This document shows, in pieces, positions 39,528-49,160 of a DNA stretch of 64,000 nucleotides. The notes beneath the pieces were generated by a model that searched no databases, was not told where the DNA came from, and was given only the letters and a program-made list of their open reading frames with translations. This stretch comes from Mycobacterium sp. GTDB lineage: Bacteria; Actinomycetota; Actinomycetes; Mycobacteriales; Mycobacteriaceae. The stretch spans positions 1 through 64,000 of the forward strand of contig JAKFVT010000008.1 of assembly GCA_021732005.1 (NCBI GenBank). The letters are read 5' to 3'. Positions within the stretch are counted from its first letter, which is position 1. Every line of letters begins with the position of its first letter. The position numbers and the translations under genes are program-made.

Positions 39528-40033
39528 GACAGGCTTGCCAGCGCGGCGTTTTCAGTGCGGATGCGCGTACGCAACAGGGCTGCGTTGAGCACGGTGAAGG
39601 CGAGTGCGGTGATCCATCCGGTGTGCACCAACGGCAGCGCGATGCCCTCGGCGACGACGGCGACATAGTTGGGGTGGCTGAAGAACCGGTACGGGCCGCC
39701 CTCGACGCGCGAAGCGCCGGGAATAACGACGACGCGGGTGTTCCACTGCCTGCCGAGTGTGGTGATGCACCACCACCGCAAGCCTTGTGCACCAACCACT
39801 ATCGCCAGCATCGGCCAGCCGAGCGCGGGCACGAACGGCCGATGCAGGCCGATCACCTCCACCAGCGCCCCGGCGAGGAATCCGGTGTGCAGCACCACCA
39901 TCAGCGGGTAGTGACTCGCCCCGAACTCGACGCCGCCCTGGGCCCGGCTCCAGGCCAGATTGCGCTTCGCGACGACCAGTTCGGCCAGGCGTTCGGCCGC
40001 CACCGCCGCGACCAGCAGCACATACCAGGTCAT
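39524..40033 (-). CDS. Isoprenylcysteine carboxyl methyltransferase-family membrane enzyme (SrsB-like)
   Basis: 169 aa, about four to five membrane helices. The ICMT/phospholipid methyltransferase signature is near the C-terminus: LGRQWNTRVVVIPG, GPYRFFSHPNYVAVVAEG (the HPNY element binds SAM). In phenolic-lipid clusters such enzymes methylate the polyketide product rather than a prenylated protein. ATG 40033 overlaps the PKS stop (TGATG), which decides the start; the frame remains open upstream only as a shadow of the PKS gene. Confidence 0.83.
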   Translation of the reverse strand: MTWYVLLVAAVAAERLAELVVAKRNLAWSRAQGGVEFGASHYPLMVVLHTGFLAGALVEVIGLHRPFVPALGWPMLAIVVGAQGLRWWCITTLGRQWNTRVVVIPGASRVEGGPYRFFSHPNYVAVVAEGIALPLVHTGWITALAFTVLNAALLRTRIRTENAALASLS

Positions 40034-41166
40034 CAGTGCCAGCGCAGCAGCACCAGTTCCGAGCAGAACCCGGGACCCATGGCCATCATCACACTCGGAC
40101 CTGCTGACGGACGCTTGGCGATGGTGTCGCGCAACACGTGCAGCACCGACGACGACGAGATGTTGCCGATGTCGGCCAGCGAGCGCCACGTGAGCTCGAG
40201 CGCCTCGTCGGGCAGCTTCAGGCTGTTGACGATCGCCTCGATGATCTTGGGGCCACCGGGATGGCAGACCCAGGTGCCGATGTCGTCGAGCTCGAGGTCA
40301 TGTGCGCCAAGGAATTCGGTGACATCATCAGGCAGGTAACGCTCGATGACATCGGGCAGATCGGCGGACAGCACCAGCTCCAGACCGTCTGGTCCGACGT
40401 CCCAGCCCATGGTGCGCAACGAATCCGGATACAAATGGCTGCGCGAATCGATCACATCGGGCCCGCTGGCGTTGATCTTCTCCGCCCGGCGTTCACCGAC
40501 AGCGACGACGGCCGCAGCCCCGTCGGCGAACAACGCGCTGCCGACCAATCCGGGCAACGTCGGCTTGTTCGCCGTGTAGGTCATCGAGCACAACTCGACC
40601 GACACCAGCACCGCGACACCGTCGGGATCACCGCGCAGATAGTCGTGCAGCCGGGCGACGCCCGCCGCACCGGCCACGCAGCCCAGGCCGAACATCGGCA
40701 CCCGACGGACGTCAGGGCGCATCCCCAGCCGGCCGGCGATCCGGGCCTCGATGGATGGGGCCGCGACTCCGGTCACGGTCGTCGACACGATGAGATCGAC
40801 GTCCTCCGGCCGCAGGCCGGCCTCCTCGAGGGCACCCGCGACCGCGGCCGAGCCGAGTTCGACGGCATTCTCGATGAACAGGTCGTTGGCCTCGCCGAAA
40901 TCCTTCAGCGCGGGATATTGATCCAACGGCAGGACGAAGTGACGGTTATCGACTTTGGCGCTGCGATGCAGCTTGCGAAGGATCTCTTCATACTCGCCGT
41001 ACCCACCGATGGTGAGAAACGCTTCGGTGACCTCGGCTTGGGTGTACCGGTGCGGCGGCAACTCTCCGCGCACACCGGCGATGACACTGATCGGACGCAT
41101 GTCATTGACACGATGATCGTCCGGTGCGGGTTCACCAGTGTTTGCCCGCGGACCGTTGTTCGACAC
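40033..41166 (-). CDS. Type III polyketide synthase (chalcone/alkylresorcinol synthase-like)
   Basis: 377 aa. Thiolase-fold homodimer that extends an acyl-CoA with malonyl-CoA. The catalytic triad is complete: Cys163 ([11 protein letters not shown]), His302 (WVCHPGGPK) and Asn335 (IGNISSSS). The gatekeeping and product-forming regions suggest a long-chain acyl substrate only by analogy with mycobacterial Pks10/11/18 and SrsA. GTG 41166 is one base after the stop of the MMPL gene; CATACT 7 nt before it is a weak -10, and ATG 41100 is an alternative start. It overlaps the methyltransferase gene by one base. Confidence 0.88.
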   Translation of the reverse strand: MSNNGPRANTGEPAPDDHRVNDMRPISVIAGVRGELPPHRYTQAEVTEAFLTIGGYGEYEEILRKLHRSAKVDNRHFVLPLDQYPALKDFGEANDLFIENAVELGSAAVAGALEEAGLRPEDVDLIVSTTVTGVAAPSIEARIAGRLGMRPDVRRVPMFGLGCVAGAAGVARLHDYLRGDPDGVAVLVSVELCSMTYTANKPTLPGLVGSALFADGAAAVVAVGERRAEKINASGPDVIDSRSHLYPDSLRTMGWDVGPDGLELVLSADLPDVIERYLPDDVTEFLGAHDLELDDIGTWVCHPGGPKIIEAIVNSLKLPDEALELTWRSLADIGNISSSSVLHVLRDTIAKRPSAGPSVMMAMGPGFCSELVLLRWH

Positions 41167-41167
41167 G

Positions 41168-43468
41168 TCACCCAGTATGCCTCGCCGGCCCACCTTCGCG
41201 AATTCCCACCCGTTGATGCATCCAGGCCAACGGCTTGGGCGCCCACCAATTCCACCGGCCCATGACGTGCATGAACGCCGGAACCAGGACCAGGCGAACC
41301 AGGGTGGCGTCGGCCAGTACGGCCAGTGCCAGACCCAGCCCGAACATCCGCATGAACGACACATGAGCCGCGGTCAGCGCGGCGAACGAGATTGCCATGA
41401 TCAGCGCTGCGGCGGTGATGACACGGCCGGTGTGGGCCACACCGAGAGCAACGCTCTCGTCGTTGTCCGAGGCGCCGCGCTGCGGTGATGCGAGCCAGAA
41501 CTCCCGGATCCGGGACACCAGGAACACCTCGTAGTCCATCGAGAGGCCGAACGCGATGCAGAACAACAGCACCGGGATGTTTGCCACCAGGGTGCCGGTC
41601 GAGGTGGTCCCCAGCGCGCCGAGATGGCCGTCTTGGAAGATCCACACCATCGCGCCGAACGCCGCCGTCAGCGACAGCACATTGAGCACCAGAGCCTTCA
41701 GCGGAAGCACCACGCTGCCGGTCAGCAGGAACAGCAGCACCAGCATGATCGCGGCGATCAGACCGAGTACGGCGGGCAGCCGCGAGGTGATGGCATCCAC
41801 GCTGTCCCGGTTGGCCTGTGCGGTACCTGCGAACTCGACGGTCGTATTGCCCGGCGTCGGAACCTCATGCAGCCGGGTGAGTTGATCCTCGGAACGGTCC
41901 GAGAACAACGGGGCGGCGCTCTCCACCGTCAGAAGCACGCTGCCCGAGGCCGATCCGGTCGCCGCCGTCGGCGGGCCGACGAGATTCCCGCCGACGAACG
42001 CTCCCATCGGCGCCGACACCGACGGCACGTCGGCGACCCGCGACAGGTCCGCCGCGTAGCGGGCGATCTGCGGGTCGGACAGGCCGGACGCATTCGGGAT
42101 GGCCACCGGGATCGCGGTCTCGGAGTTGTTGGTGAACTCGCTGCGCAGCAGGTCGCCCACCTGATGAGCCGACGCCGAGGTGGGCAGCACCCGATCGTCG
42201 GGGAATCCTGGCCGCACACCGAGGAAGGGCGCACCGAGGATCACCAGCACCACAACGCCGGCCAACCCGATCGGCACTGCCCGTTTCATCACGAATCTCG
42301 TTGACCGATACCAGAATTGCTCTTCGACTGGGCGCTGGACCGGTTCGGCCCGGTTCAGTGTGCGGCGGGCCAGGCGACGCACGTCGAGCGAGTCGAGCCG
42401 ATCGCCCAACAGGCTGATCGCGGCGGGAGTGATCACGATGGCGGCCACCGCGGCGAGCGCGACAGTGGCCACGCCGGCATAGGCGAACGACTTCAGGAAA
42501 TGCATCGGGAACAGCACCATGGCGCCCATGGACAGCGCGACGGTGGTTCCGGAGAACAGCACGGTGCGGCCCGCCGACTCCATGGTCCGCATCAACGCCG
42601 TCTCCCGATCCGCTCCCTCGGCCAATTCGTCGCGGTAACGGCTGATCATCAGCAACGTGTAGTCGATCGCGAGGGCAAGACCCATGGCGGTGGTCAGGTT
42701 CAGCGCGAAGATCGAGACGTCGGTGAAGAACGTGGTCACCCGGAGCACGGCCAGCGCGCCGAGGATCGCCACCAGCCCCACGGCCACCGGCAGCGCGGCG
42801 GCGAACACGCCGCCGAACACCCAGACCAGCACCAGGAAACTGAGCGGAATCGCGATGGACTCCATCAGCAGCAGATCGTGCTGTGATTGCTGGGTGACCT
42901 GCAGGTTGACCATCGCCACCCCGCCGGTACGCACCACGATCCCGTCGCGGTCGCGACTTATCTGGGCGGACAAGTCTTTGGCGTAGATCTGCTGGTTGGC
43001 TTCACTGCCGGTGATGCCGGCGGTGATCACGGCCGACTTCTGGTCGCGGCTGACGAGCGCGGCCGCGGCCTGCGGCGGCGACGTCCACGCCGACGAGATG
43101 CCGGTGACATGGCCAGAGCGTTTCAGCTGGTCGATGACGTCGAGTGCCGCCGCCCGCGCCGCCGGACTGTCGAAGCGATCGCTCGCGGTCACGACGACCA
43201 GGAACTGGACGTCGCCCTGGTCGAACTTGTCGGTGAGCAGCTGTGTGGCGCGCGACGACTGCGAGTTCGGGTCGGCGAAGCCGCTGGGAGAGAGGCTCTT
43301 GGCGACCGGTACGCCGAAGATGCCAAGCGCCACCATGACGAGGATCGCTACGGCGACCACGTGACGCGGTGCTGCAATGGCTAGCCGGGCAATCGCTCGC
43401 AGCAATGGTCCGTCCTTAGGTTCAGCCCTGCCTTCTGCTGATACGTGCCCGACCAGCAGGAGGTTCAC
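41168..43468 (-). CDS. MMPL/RND-family lipid transporter
   Basis: 766 aa. RND layout: TM1, a large periplasmic loop, TM2-6, a cytoplasmic linker, TM7, a second large loop, TM8-12. The proton-relay region is recognisable in the TM4 segment ([15 protein letters not shown]) and its counterpart in the second half ([17 protein letters not shown]). Mycobacterial MmpL proteins export lipids and lipid-like siderophores. GTG 43468 with GGGGAGG 4 nt upstream was chosen; a TTG further in is possible. It overlaps the upstream methyltransferase by 47 bp and ends one base before the PKS start, so it is the likely exporter of the polyketide product. Confidence 0.87.
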   Translation of the reverse strand: MNLLLVGHVSAEGRAEPKDGPLLRAIARLAIAAPRHVVAVAILVMVALGIFGVPVAKSLSPSGFADPNSQSSRATQLLTDKFDQGDVQFLVVVTASDRFDSPAARAAALDVIDQLKRSGHVTGISSAWTSPPQAAAALVSRDQKSAVITAGITGSEANQQIYAKDLSAQISRDRDGIVVRTGGVAMVNLQVTQQSQHDLLLMESIAIPLSFLVLVWVFGGVFAAALPVAVGLVAILGALAVLRVTTFFTDVSIFALNLTTAMGLALAIDYTLLMISRYRDELAEGADRETALMRTMESAGRTVLFSGTTVALSMGAMVLFPMHFLKSFAYAGVATVALAAVAAIVITPAAISLLGDRLDSLDVRRLARRTLNRAEPVQRPVEEQFWYRSTRFVMKRAVPIGLAGVVVLVILGAPFLGVRPGFPDDRVLPTSASAHQVGDLLRSEFTNNSETAIPVAIPNASGLSDPQIARYAADLSRVADVPSVSAPMGAFVGGNLVGPPTAATGSASGSVLLTVESAAPLFSDRSEDQLTRLHEVPTPGNTTVEFAGTAQANRDSVDAITSRLPAVLGLIAAIMLVLLFLLTGSVVLPLKALVLNVLSLTAAFGAMVWIFQDGHLGALGTTSTGTLVANIPVLLFCIAFGLSMDYEVFLVSRIREFWLASPQRGASDNDESVALGVAHTGRVITAAALIMAISFAALTAAHVSFMRMFGLGLALAVLADATLVRLVLVPAFMHVMGRWNWWAPKPLAWMHQRVGIREGGPARHTG

Positions 43469-44258
43469 AATGCCTCCCCGAACGGCCTCGCAACCTACCT
43501 GGCCACGGTAACCAATAGGGCACTGCCCGCGCATAGTTGGCGAACTCGGCACCGAACACGCGACGGAAGCGGGCCTCCTTGAAAAGCGGTCCTACCAGGC
43601 AGTATGCCGTGAACACCAGGGCAAGGATCAGCTGATCGGGAGTCCAGGTCGGCACGGTCCAGACCGTCAGCGCGAACGCGACGTAGATCGGCTGCCGGGT
43701 GAGCCGGAAAAGGCCGGTCGTCGGCATCTTCGGGAAGACCAGCTTGCGGTCGCGCAGCAGGGCGACCCAGCCCAAGCTGCCGGTTTGCAGTGACAGGCCG
43801 GCGTCGAACATCGACTTCCCCAGCAGGACCCAGGCGACTGCATAGAGCGTGACGACGACGGCCAACGCCGATCCCTGCGCCTGCCACCAGATCGTTCCGC
43901 TCGGTGTCCACAGCGCGAACAGGGCGATCAGCTGGAGCGAGCCCGCGATGACATAGGTCGTCGGCGCCAGGGTGGCGCCGGTGCCGCGCGGCGCCAGCTT
44001 GGCGAGGACTGTCCGGCCGCGGCCGGTGAGCAGCAACGAGTGGATGACCGGGAACTGAAGGAGAAGGGCGGCGTTGGCGACCCAGCTCCACGGGGCCGGC
44101 ACCCTGCCGAGCGAGCGGCTCATCCCGAAGTACATCGCGACGACCATCGAACCGACGGCCAGGACGAACAGCGCATGACAAACGACGCCGTAGCTCACGG
44201 CCAGGACTGTCCGGCCGCCGCCTTTCCGGGCGACGGGCGACGACGATATTGCCCGCAC
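43422..44258 (-). CDS. NnrU/MddA-like membrane methyltransferase
   Basis: 278 aa, about six hydrophobic helices. The C-terminal half has LVFPKMPTTGLFRLTRQPIYVAFAL, where RQPIY takes the place of the HP(N/M)Y SAM-binding element of isoprenylcysteine-type methyltransferases; the family includes NnrU and the methanethiol S-methyltransferase MddA. First gene of the polyketide operon, so the cluster has two different membrane methyltransferases. GTG 44258 is preceded by AGAGG with 5-nt spacing; the longer frame to 44339 lacks similarity. Function uncertain. Confidence 0.72.
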   Translation of the reverse strand: MRAISSSPVARKGGGRTVLAVSYGVVCHALFVLAVGSMVVAMYFGMSRSLGRVPAPWSWVANAALLLQFPVIHSLLLTGRGRTVLAKLAPRGTGATLAPTTYVIAGSLQLIALFALWTPSGTIWWQAQGSALAVVVTLYAVAWVLLGKSMFDAGLSLQTGSLGWVALLRDRKLVFPKMPTTGLFRLTRQPIYVAFALTVWTVPTWTPDQLILALVFTAYCLVGPLFKEARFRRVFGAEFANYARAVPYWLPWPGRLRGRSGRHCEPPAGRARISRRQG

Positions 44259-44302
44259 ACACACCTCTCGCAAGCCCGTCACTGGCACCCGCGAGCACAA
44301 CG

Positions 44303-44308
44303 TAGCGT
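44303..44308 (+). promoter_or_regulatory. Leaderless -10 of the COMT-like gene
   Basis: TAGCGT, 6 nt before ATG 44315, in the 56-bp space divergent from the polyketide operon. Confidence 0.55.
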
Positions 44309-44314
44309 GAGTCC

Positions 44315-45067
44315 ATGAATCTTCGCCAGCGTTTGCCACTGCTGCGATGGTCGGTGCTGCGCACCGGCATCGGGATCCGGAACTTCAACAGGACGGGCCA
44401 GATCGGCGACGGCCGGGAGGCCGCGGCGGCCGACTACGTCGAGGCCAACGCCCGTCGCGGCGACATCGACAGCGTGCTGGCCACCATCGACGAGTACGCC
44501 TACGCCAAGTCGTTTCTGGTCAACGTCGGCGACGAGAAGGGCGCGCTGCTCGATTCCGCGGTGCGCCGTGCCGATCCCCGACTGGCGCTCGAATTGGGCA
44601 CCTACTGCGGGTATGGCGCGCTGCGGATCGCGCGAGCTGCCCCATCGGCGCGGGTGTACTCAGTCGAACTCGCATCGGCGAATGCCGCAGTGGCCCGGCG
44701 GATCTGGACGCACGCGGGTGTGGCGGACCGCGTCACCTGCGTGGTCGGGACGGTCGGCGATGGCGGGCGCACGCTCGACGCGCTGCATGACGAACACGGA
44801 TTCGACCCAGGCACAGTCGATTTCCTGTTCATCGACCATGACAAGAACGCTTACCTGGCGGACTTGCTCAGCATCGTCGAGCGGGGCTGGCTACGCAGCG
44901 GGGCCGTCGTCGTCGCCGACAACGTCGGGTTCCCCGGCTCCCCGAAGTACCGCGCCTTCATGCACGAGCAGGAGGGCAACGGCTGGACCACGGTGGAACA
45001 CCGCACCCACATGGAGTACCAGAAGCTGGTGCCAGACCTGGTGCTCGAGTCGCAGTATCGCCGCTGA
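44315..45067 (+). CDS. Catechol-O-methyltransferase-like SAM enzyme
   Basis: 250 aa. Resembles animal COMT: a leader helix, YAYAKSFLVNVGDEKG, SAM motif ALELGTYCGYGALRIA, then the metal-binding Asp in LFIDHDKNAYLADL and VVADNVGFPGSPKY. This enzyme should methylate a catechol or related phenol with Mg2+. It is divergent from the phenolic-lipid operon; a dihydroxy-aromatic made by that operon would be a natural substrate (inference). Leaderless start at ATG 44315. Confidence 0.85.
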   Translation: MNLRQRLPLLRWSVLRTGIGIRNFNRTGQIGDGREAAAADYVEANARRGDIDSVLATIDEYAYAKSFLVNVGDEKGALLDSAVRRADPRLALELGTYCGYGALRIARAAPSARVYSVELASANAAVARRIWTHAGVADRVTCVVGTVGDGGRTLDALHDEHGFDPGTVDFLFIDHDKNAYLADLLSIVERGWLRSGAVVVADNVGFPGSPKYRAFMHEQEGNGWTTVEHRTHMEYQKLVPDLVLESQYRR

Positions 45068-45080
45068 GCCAAACCGCTTG

Positions 45081-46259
45081 TCAGGCAGCCGCTTTGTGTG
45101 CGGCCCGCCGGCTGGAGCCGGTACCCTTCTTGGCTCCCCCATTCGTCTTACCACTGCTCGCACCCTGGCCGGGAGCATCGGCCTTCGCGGTGGCCTTACG
45201 GCTGGACCCGGCGTTGACCTTGCCCGGTTCCGCCTTGGCCGCCGCCGCGGCGGGCGACTTCACCTTGGCGGCAAGGGGACTGACGACCGGAACAGCCGAG
45301 CCGGGGAGTGCGCCGCGGATCGCCTGCGCGATATCGGTGACCGAGTTCTTGACGAAGTCGACGCCCGCCTTGGCGACGAGGGCGACGCCGTCACGCACGG
45401 CGGCCACCACCGTGCTGATGTCGCCGGTCTTGACGGCCTGGACGACGTTGTAGACCGCGGTCTGCGGCGCCACGATCAGGCTGCGGGTATTGACGAACAA
45501 CTTGCCTGCGAGCGACGGATTCTGGCTGACGGCAACACCATCCCAGCTCTGCAGCGTCCAGCCGTCATCCGTGTTGCCGGTCACCACCACGACAGCGGTG
45601 TTGCCCAGCGGATGGGTGAGCATGAGCATGACGTCGGGATTGTCGACGTTCATCATCGTCCAGACCATGATCGTGGCACCGTGCGAGAAGATCACCGGCT
45701 TGGTGTCACCATTGGCGATCACCGAGGCGATCGCACCGTTGACCCGGGACTCGAAGCCGTTGCCGTTCTCGCCGAGCGGGATGGGCAGGCTGCGCAGTCC
45801 GAGGGTCCAGGCCACCGGGATCAGGAAGTAGCCGATCCGGCCGAGCCCGCTGTCGATCGGCGATCCCTCGAAGATGCCGGCGCTGATCTCCCGGAAGCCG
45901 CCCTCCTGGATCGGGGTGAGTCCGGTTTCCGTCGCGAGCGGGGCTGCCGTCTCGTGGGTGCGGATCATGTCGGAGACGTAGATGCTGTCGTAGCCGCCGT
46001 CTTTGAGCTGCTGGGCGATGGCTTCGGCCTGCTGTTCGCCGAGTTCGGTGAGATGCGGACCGGGCACCTTGGTGTCGATGCCGGCACCGGCGACGTTGCC
46101 GTAGGACTCGCCGTGCCGCACCCAGGTCAGGGTGATCGAGTCGGCGGCCCAGGCGGGCAGCGCCGACATCACGAAGAACGCGACCGCGGTGACGATCGTC
46201 GCCAGTGCTTTCAATGCCCGATGCCGAACGCCTGCATGAACTCGCATCCAAAACTCCAT
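45081..46259 (-). CDS. Secreted histidine phosphatase (phosphoglycerate-mutase-like)
   Basis: 392 aa. Signal peptide cleaved near residue 39 (AWA-AD), then a histidine-phosphatase domain: catalytic RHG (Arg48-His49-Gly50), YVSDMIRTHETA, the acid region FREISAGIFEGSP and the second His in FSHGATIMV. After about 265 a helical segment and then a Lys/Ala/Ser/Gly-rich basic tail of about 80 residues follow. Probably a cell-wall or secreted phosphatase. ATG 46259 was used; ATG 46247 with GGAG 6 nt upstream is equally good and also leaves a proper signal peptide. Confidence 0.8.
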   Translation of the reverse strand: MEFWMRVHAGVRHRALKALATIVTAVAFFVMSALPAWAADSITLTWVRHGESYGNVAGAGIDTKVPGPHLTELGEQQAEAIAQQLKDGGYDSIYVSDMIRTHETAAPLATETGLTPIQEGGFREISAGIFEGSPIDSGLGRIGYFLIPVAWTLGLRSLPIPLGENGNGFESRVNGAIASVIANGDTKPVIFSHGATIMVWTMMNVDNPDVMLMLTHPLGNTAVVVVTGNTDDGWTLQSWDGVAVSQNPSLAGKLFVNTRSLIVAPQTAVYNVVQAVKTGDISTVVAAVRDGVALVAKAGVDFVKNSVTDIAQAIRGALPGSAVPVVSPLAAKVKSPAAAAAKAEPGKVNAGSSRKATAKADAPGQGASSGKTNGGAKKGTGSSRRAAHKAAA

Positions 46260-46432
46260 CTGATCCCCGACAGTGATACGCGCTCAGACCCTACCGACTG
46301 TGCGCCCGGTCACAGTACACAATGGCAAATCTGTCTACAAGCAACCTCGCGGGTCTCGGCGAACTAACGATCGCGTGGCGAGTCGGCATCGGCGGTCGCC
46401 CACCCGGCGTGCACATGGTGTCGTGGAAGTCG

Positions 46433-46993
46433 ATGTCTTCTTCTGCGATCCGCGCCGCAGGCGCTGCGGCGGCCGCGGCATGCGCCGCTCTGCTGATGAC
46501 CGCCCTGCCGCACGCCGGCGCCGCCCCCGGTTTCGACACCTACGGCTACCTCGACTCGACGGCGCGCTGTTCAGCCGCCGCGGTGCTCTTCGGCAGCACC
46601 GACAGCTCCCGGGTGGCGATCTGCAAGACGACGACCGGCGGATACGAGTACCGCGGCGTGCGGGTCCGCGACGGCGCCAAGCTGGTGCTGTCCGCTTCCA
46701 GTTCCGGCGACGGCTCCTACAGCGCGGTGAACGACGGCATCACCTACACGGTGAGTTCGAGCGCGCTGGTGGTCGGCTCCGGCACGACGGTGGTCCGCAA
46801 GGAATCGTGGGTGGACTTCCACGGTCCCCAGACATCGACTTCGACATCGTCTGCGCCGTCCACATCATCGTCAACGTCGTCCACGTCGTCGTCACCGACG
46901 ACGTCATCGGTCCCCACCAGCACCACACCCACGTCGACGACGCCGTTGCCGCCGCCGCTGCCCGCCGAGGTCGGCGGCGGCGGTCATCACTGA
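46433..46993 (+). CDS. Exported hypothetical protein with Ser/Thr-rich tail
   Basis: 186 aa. Signal peptide (AAGAAAAAACAALLMTALP, ending near AGA-AP), a short globular domain with two Cys (STARCSAAAVL, AICKTTT), then about 45 residues that are almost only Ser, Thr and Pro, ending EVGGGGHH. Not recognised as a named family. The start is uncertain: ATG 46433 has GGAAG nearby, ATG 46415 and ATG 46322 are in frame. The tail is a plausible O-mannosylation target. The 3' end overlaps the MarR gene by 7 bp. Confidence 0.6.
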   Translation: MSSSAIRAAGAAAAAACAALLMTALPHAGAAPGFDTYGYLDSTARCSAAAVLFGSTDSSRVAICKTTTGGYEYRGVRVRDGAKLVLSASSSGDGSYSAVNDGITYTVSSSALVVGSGTTVVRKESWVDFHGPQTSTSTSSAPSTSSSTSSTSSSPTTSSVPTSTTPTSTTPLPPPLPAEVGGGGHH

Positions 46994-47412
46994 CCCCGCA
47001 GAGCCGCCGTCACACTCCGCACACCCCGGTCCGCAGCTTTGACCACATCGACACCGACCGCGTGCGCAACCCGCCTGTTCTCCACCTCGGCGATCTTGTT
47101 GATACGAGCCAGGATACGGCGGCCGTCGCCGGTCAGCCGACACAGCGGCGATGTGCGGTGATCGGGATTCGACGCCAGTTCGACAAGAAGGTCGTCGGCG
47201 AGTTCGTTCGCGACTCGTTGGACCGCTTGCCGTGTCACGCCCAGACGACGAGCCGCTTGGGGCACGGTCAGCGCTTCGTCGGAGATGACGCTGAGGAACT
47301 GCCAGCGAGCCTGCGTCTGCCCTTCTCGCGCCGCAATCGCCTCCCCCGCACGCCGCAATAGACCGGCGAGCTCGTATACGTCAGCCACCAGCATGGCCAT
47401 CTCGTCGGCCAT
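46987..47412 (-). CDS. MarR-family transcriptional regulator
   Basis: 141 aa. Winged helix-turn-helix: LTVPQAARRLGVTRQAVQRVANEL is the recognition HTH, and SNPDHRTSPLCRLTGDGRRIL is the wing. ATG 47412 was chosen because GGGAGG lies 4 nt upstream; earlier in-frame ATGs would run through the operator palindrome. Divergent from the DUF1398 gene, which it probably represses. Ligand unknown. Confidence 0.85.
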   Translation of the reverse strand: MADEMAMLVADVYELAGLLRRAGEAIAAREGQTQARWQFLSVISDEALTVPQAARRLGVTRQAVQRVANELADDLLVELASNPDHRTSPLCRLTGDGRRILARINKIAEVENRRVAHAVGVDVVKAADRGVRSVTAALRGQ

Positions 47413-47428
47413 CAAGCCTCCCATATTT

Positions 47429-47461
47429 GACAACATGTTGTCGTTAAGATTCGATGTTGTC
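47429..47461. promoter_or_regulatory. MarR operator: perfect 14-bp palindrome plus repeated half-site
   Basis: GACAACATGTTGTC (47429-47442) is a perfect palindrome, and ATGTTGTC recurs at 47454-47461. The plus-strand -10 TAAGAT (47445-47450) for the DUF1398 gene lies between them. Confidence 0.65.
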
Positions 47462-47899
47462 ATGCTATCCGTAAGCCCGGCGGTGACGAATCTGGACAGC
47501 GCGCTGCGCACCGCAATGGCCAACCGTCCTGCCACCCAGGGATTTCCGTATCTCGCCGAGACGCTGCGGCGGGCCGGCGTGCGGACCAACACCTGGTGGC
47601 TGCCGTCGATGCAGAGCATTTACGAAACCGATCTCGGCTCCGTGGTCGTTCAGTCGCCCACACTGTTCGACGGCATGGCCGACGTGCCGGACTTCGACCG
47701 CGCCGCGCTGGTCGGGGCCCTGCGCGCCGACCAGACCGGACAGACGACGTTCCCGCAGTTCGCCCAGGCGGCGTGGCGTGCCGGGGTGCTGCGCTGGGTG
47801 GTGGACCTCGACCACCGCACGTGCACGTACTTCGGTTCAGAAGGCCAGACTTATGTCGAACAGTATGCTGCCGTGGATCTTCCGGTCACGCGAACGTGA
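47462..47899 (+). CDS. DUF1398 family protein (YbcV-like)
   Basis: 145 aa. A small cytoplasmic protein with GFPYLAETLRRAGVRTNTWWLPSMQSIYETDLG and DQTGQTTFPQFAQAAWRAGVLRW, matching my memory of DUF1398 proteins, whose activity is unknown. ATG 47462 starts one base after a MarR half-site, 11 nt behind TAAGAT. The divergent MarR gene is the probable repressor. Confidence 0.7.
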   Translation: MLSVSPAVTNLDSALRTAMANRPATQGFPYLAETLRRAGVRTNTWWLPSMQSIYETDLGSVVVQSPTLFDGMADVPDFDRAALVGALRADQTGQTTFPQFAQAAWRAGVLRWVVDLDHRTCTYFGSEGQTYVEQYAAVDLPVTRT

Positions 47900-48029
47900 G
47901 CCGCAGCCGCTCGAGCCGGCGTACCAGAAGGCTCGCACAACAATTCGGTGCCATGGACGACATGGCGGCAATGCCCGCGATCTGACCCGTTGCGGCGCCT
48001 GATGTTCAGCGCCGGCAATTCACCGGATC

Positions 48030-49160
48030 TCAGGGAGTTGCATTCCTCGCCGATACCCGTGAGGAACAACGGGTCCTGGAGCGGTTCGTGGCGCCGGCGT
48101 TCGAGGCCACCGCCATTACTGCGACGGCGAAGCAGAGGACGGTGTAGACCAGACTCCCCGTCGGCGTTCCGTCGACGGTGATGCCGTTGTCCGCCTTGAA
48201 GTACGCCCCCAGCGCGCTGATCCACAGTCCACCCAGGACAACGAGATACAGGGGTCCGAAGATGCGGACGAACTCGCTGCGGTCGAGGTCGCCTCGGACG
48301 CAAGCCCATTGCCGAACCAGGACCGGAACCGCGATCACAGCGAGGATCGCCAACTCGACCGCGAAGATGACAGCCTGTGCGGTGGTGTCGGGTTCCGCGC
48401 CCCCGAACAGCGACGTCGGAATACTCAGCACCCCGAGCCCGGCAGGCACCAGGACGCCCGCGAGCATCGTGCGCCAGGTCAGACCCAGTCCGGTCGACGT
48501 GGTGCGGCTCACCAGCGCCATGACCAGCATCGTCACCACGATCGGACCGAGCGTGGCGAAGATGAACATGCTCGTCATCGGGACGGATGCGAACATCGGG
48601 TGATTGATCGGGTTGCCGGTGTTCCATGCCCACCACCGAAGCTGCGGGCCCAGCTGGTCGAAGATCTCGTAGAGACAATGGTGGACAAAACCGACACAGA
48701 TGGCCCCGACCACCACCCCGCGGTCGCGGAAAACCGCGAGGCTGCGCACGATTTCGAACGCAAGGGTGACAACGGCCGGGTATAGCGCGACGATGTACAA
48801 AGGCAGCCGGTCGAACAGGAACTCCACGGTGAACACATTGTGGGCGAACACCACTCCGAGCTGGTCCTGGACACCGAAGATATTCGGGAAGTACAGCGGA
48901 ATCTCGATGACGAACAGATACACGACGGTGGCGAACCACAGCGCAAGATTGGTGGGGTCGCCGTCACGACGCAGCCGGCGGATCGAATAAAGCAGCGCCA
49001 GAACGGCTCCCGAGACCATCATGAGTTCCAGTACCGGAAGGGTCCAATTGCTCAGCGCCAGCGGATTTCGTAGGTGGATGAACGCGACCGCATCCTGGCA
49101 GGAGAAGCCGCCGAGCGCTCGCGCGATCGCGTCGAATTCCGGTGTGCACTGACCGCTCAT
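48030..49160 (-). CDS. Polytopic membrane protein of unknown function
   Basis: 376 aa with about nine hydrophobic segments. A notable motif-like stretch is VGFVHHCLYEIFDQLGPQLRW, followed by NPINHPMFASVPMTS, with conserved-looking His residues that could bind metal or haem. The C-terminal tail is basic (RSRTRCSSRVSARNATP). Its ATG (49160) overlaps the stop of the diiron-type gene (ATGA), so both act together. Not recognised as a characterised family. Confidence 0.7.
   Translation of the reverse strand: MSGQCTPEFDAIARALGGFSCQDAVAFIHLRNPLALSNWTLPVLELMMVSGAVLALLYSIRRLRRDGDPTNLALWFATVVYLFVIEIPLYFPNIFGVQDQLGVVFAHNVFTVEFLFDRLPLYIVALYPAVVTLAFEIVRSLAVFRDRGVVVGAICVGFVHHCLYEIFDQLGPQLRWWAWNTGNPINHPMFASVPMTSMFIFATLGPIVVTMLVMALVSRTTSTGLGLTWRTMLAGVLVPAGLGVLSIPTSLFGGAEPDTTAQAVIFAVELAILAVIAVPVLVRQWACVRGDLDRSEFVRIFGPLYLVVLGGLWISALGAYFKADNGITVDGTPTGSLVYTVLCFAVAVMAVASNAGATNRSRTRCSSRVSARNATP

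Noticed and set aside
46744..46932. Asp/Val-rich minus-strand repeat frames
   Set aside because: They are the complement of the Ser/Thr-rich tail of the exported protein, not a separate repeat protein.
47900..48029. Possible small gene between the DUF1398 gene and the membrane-protein gene
   Set aside because: No start with a ribosome-binding site or -10, and no coherent frame.
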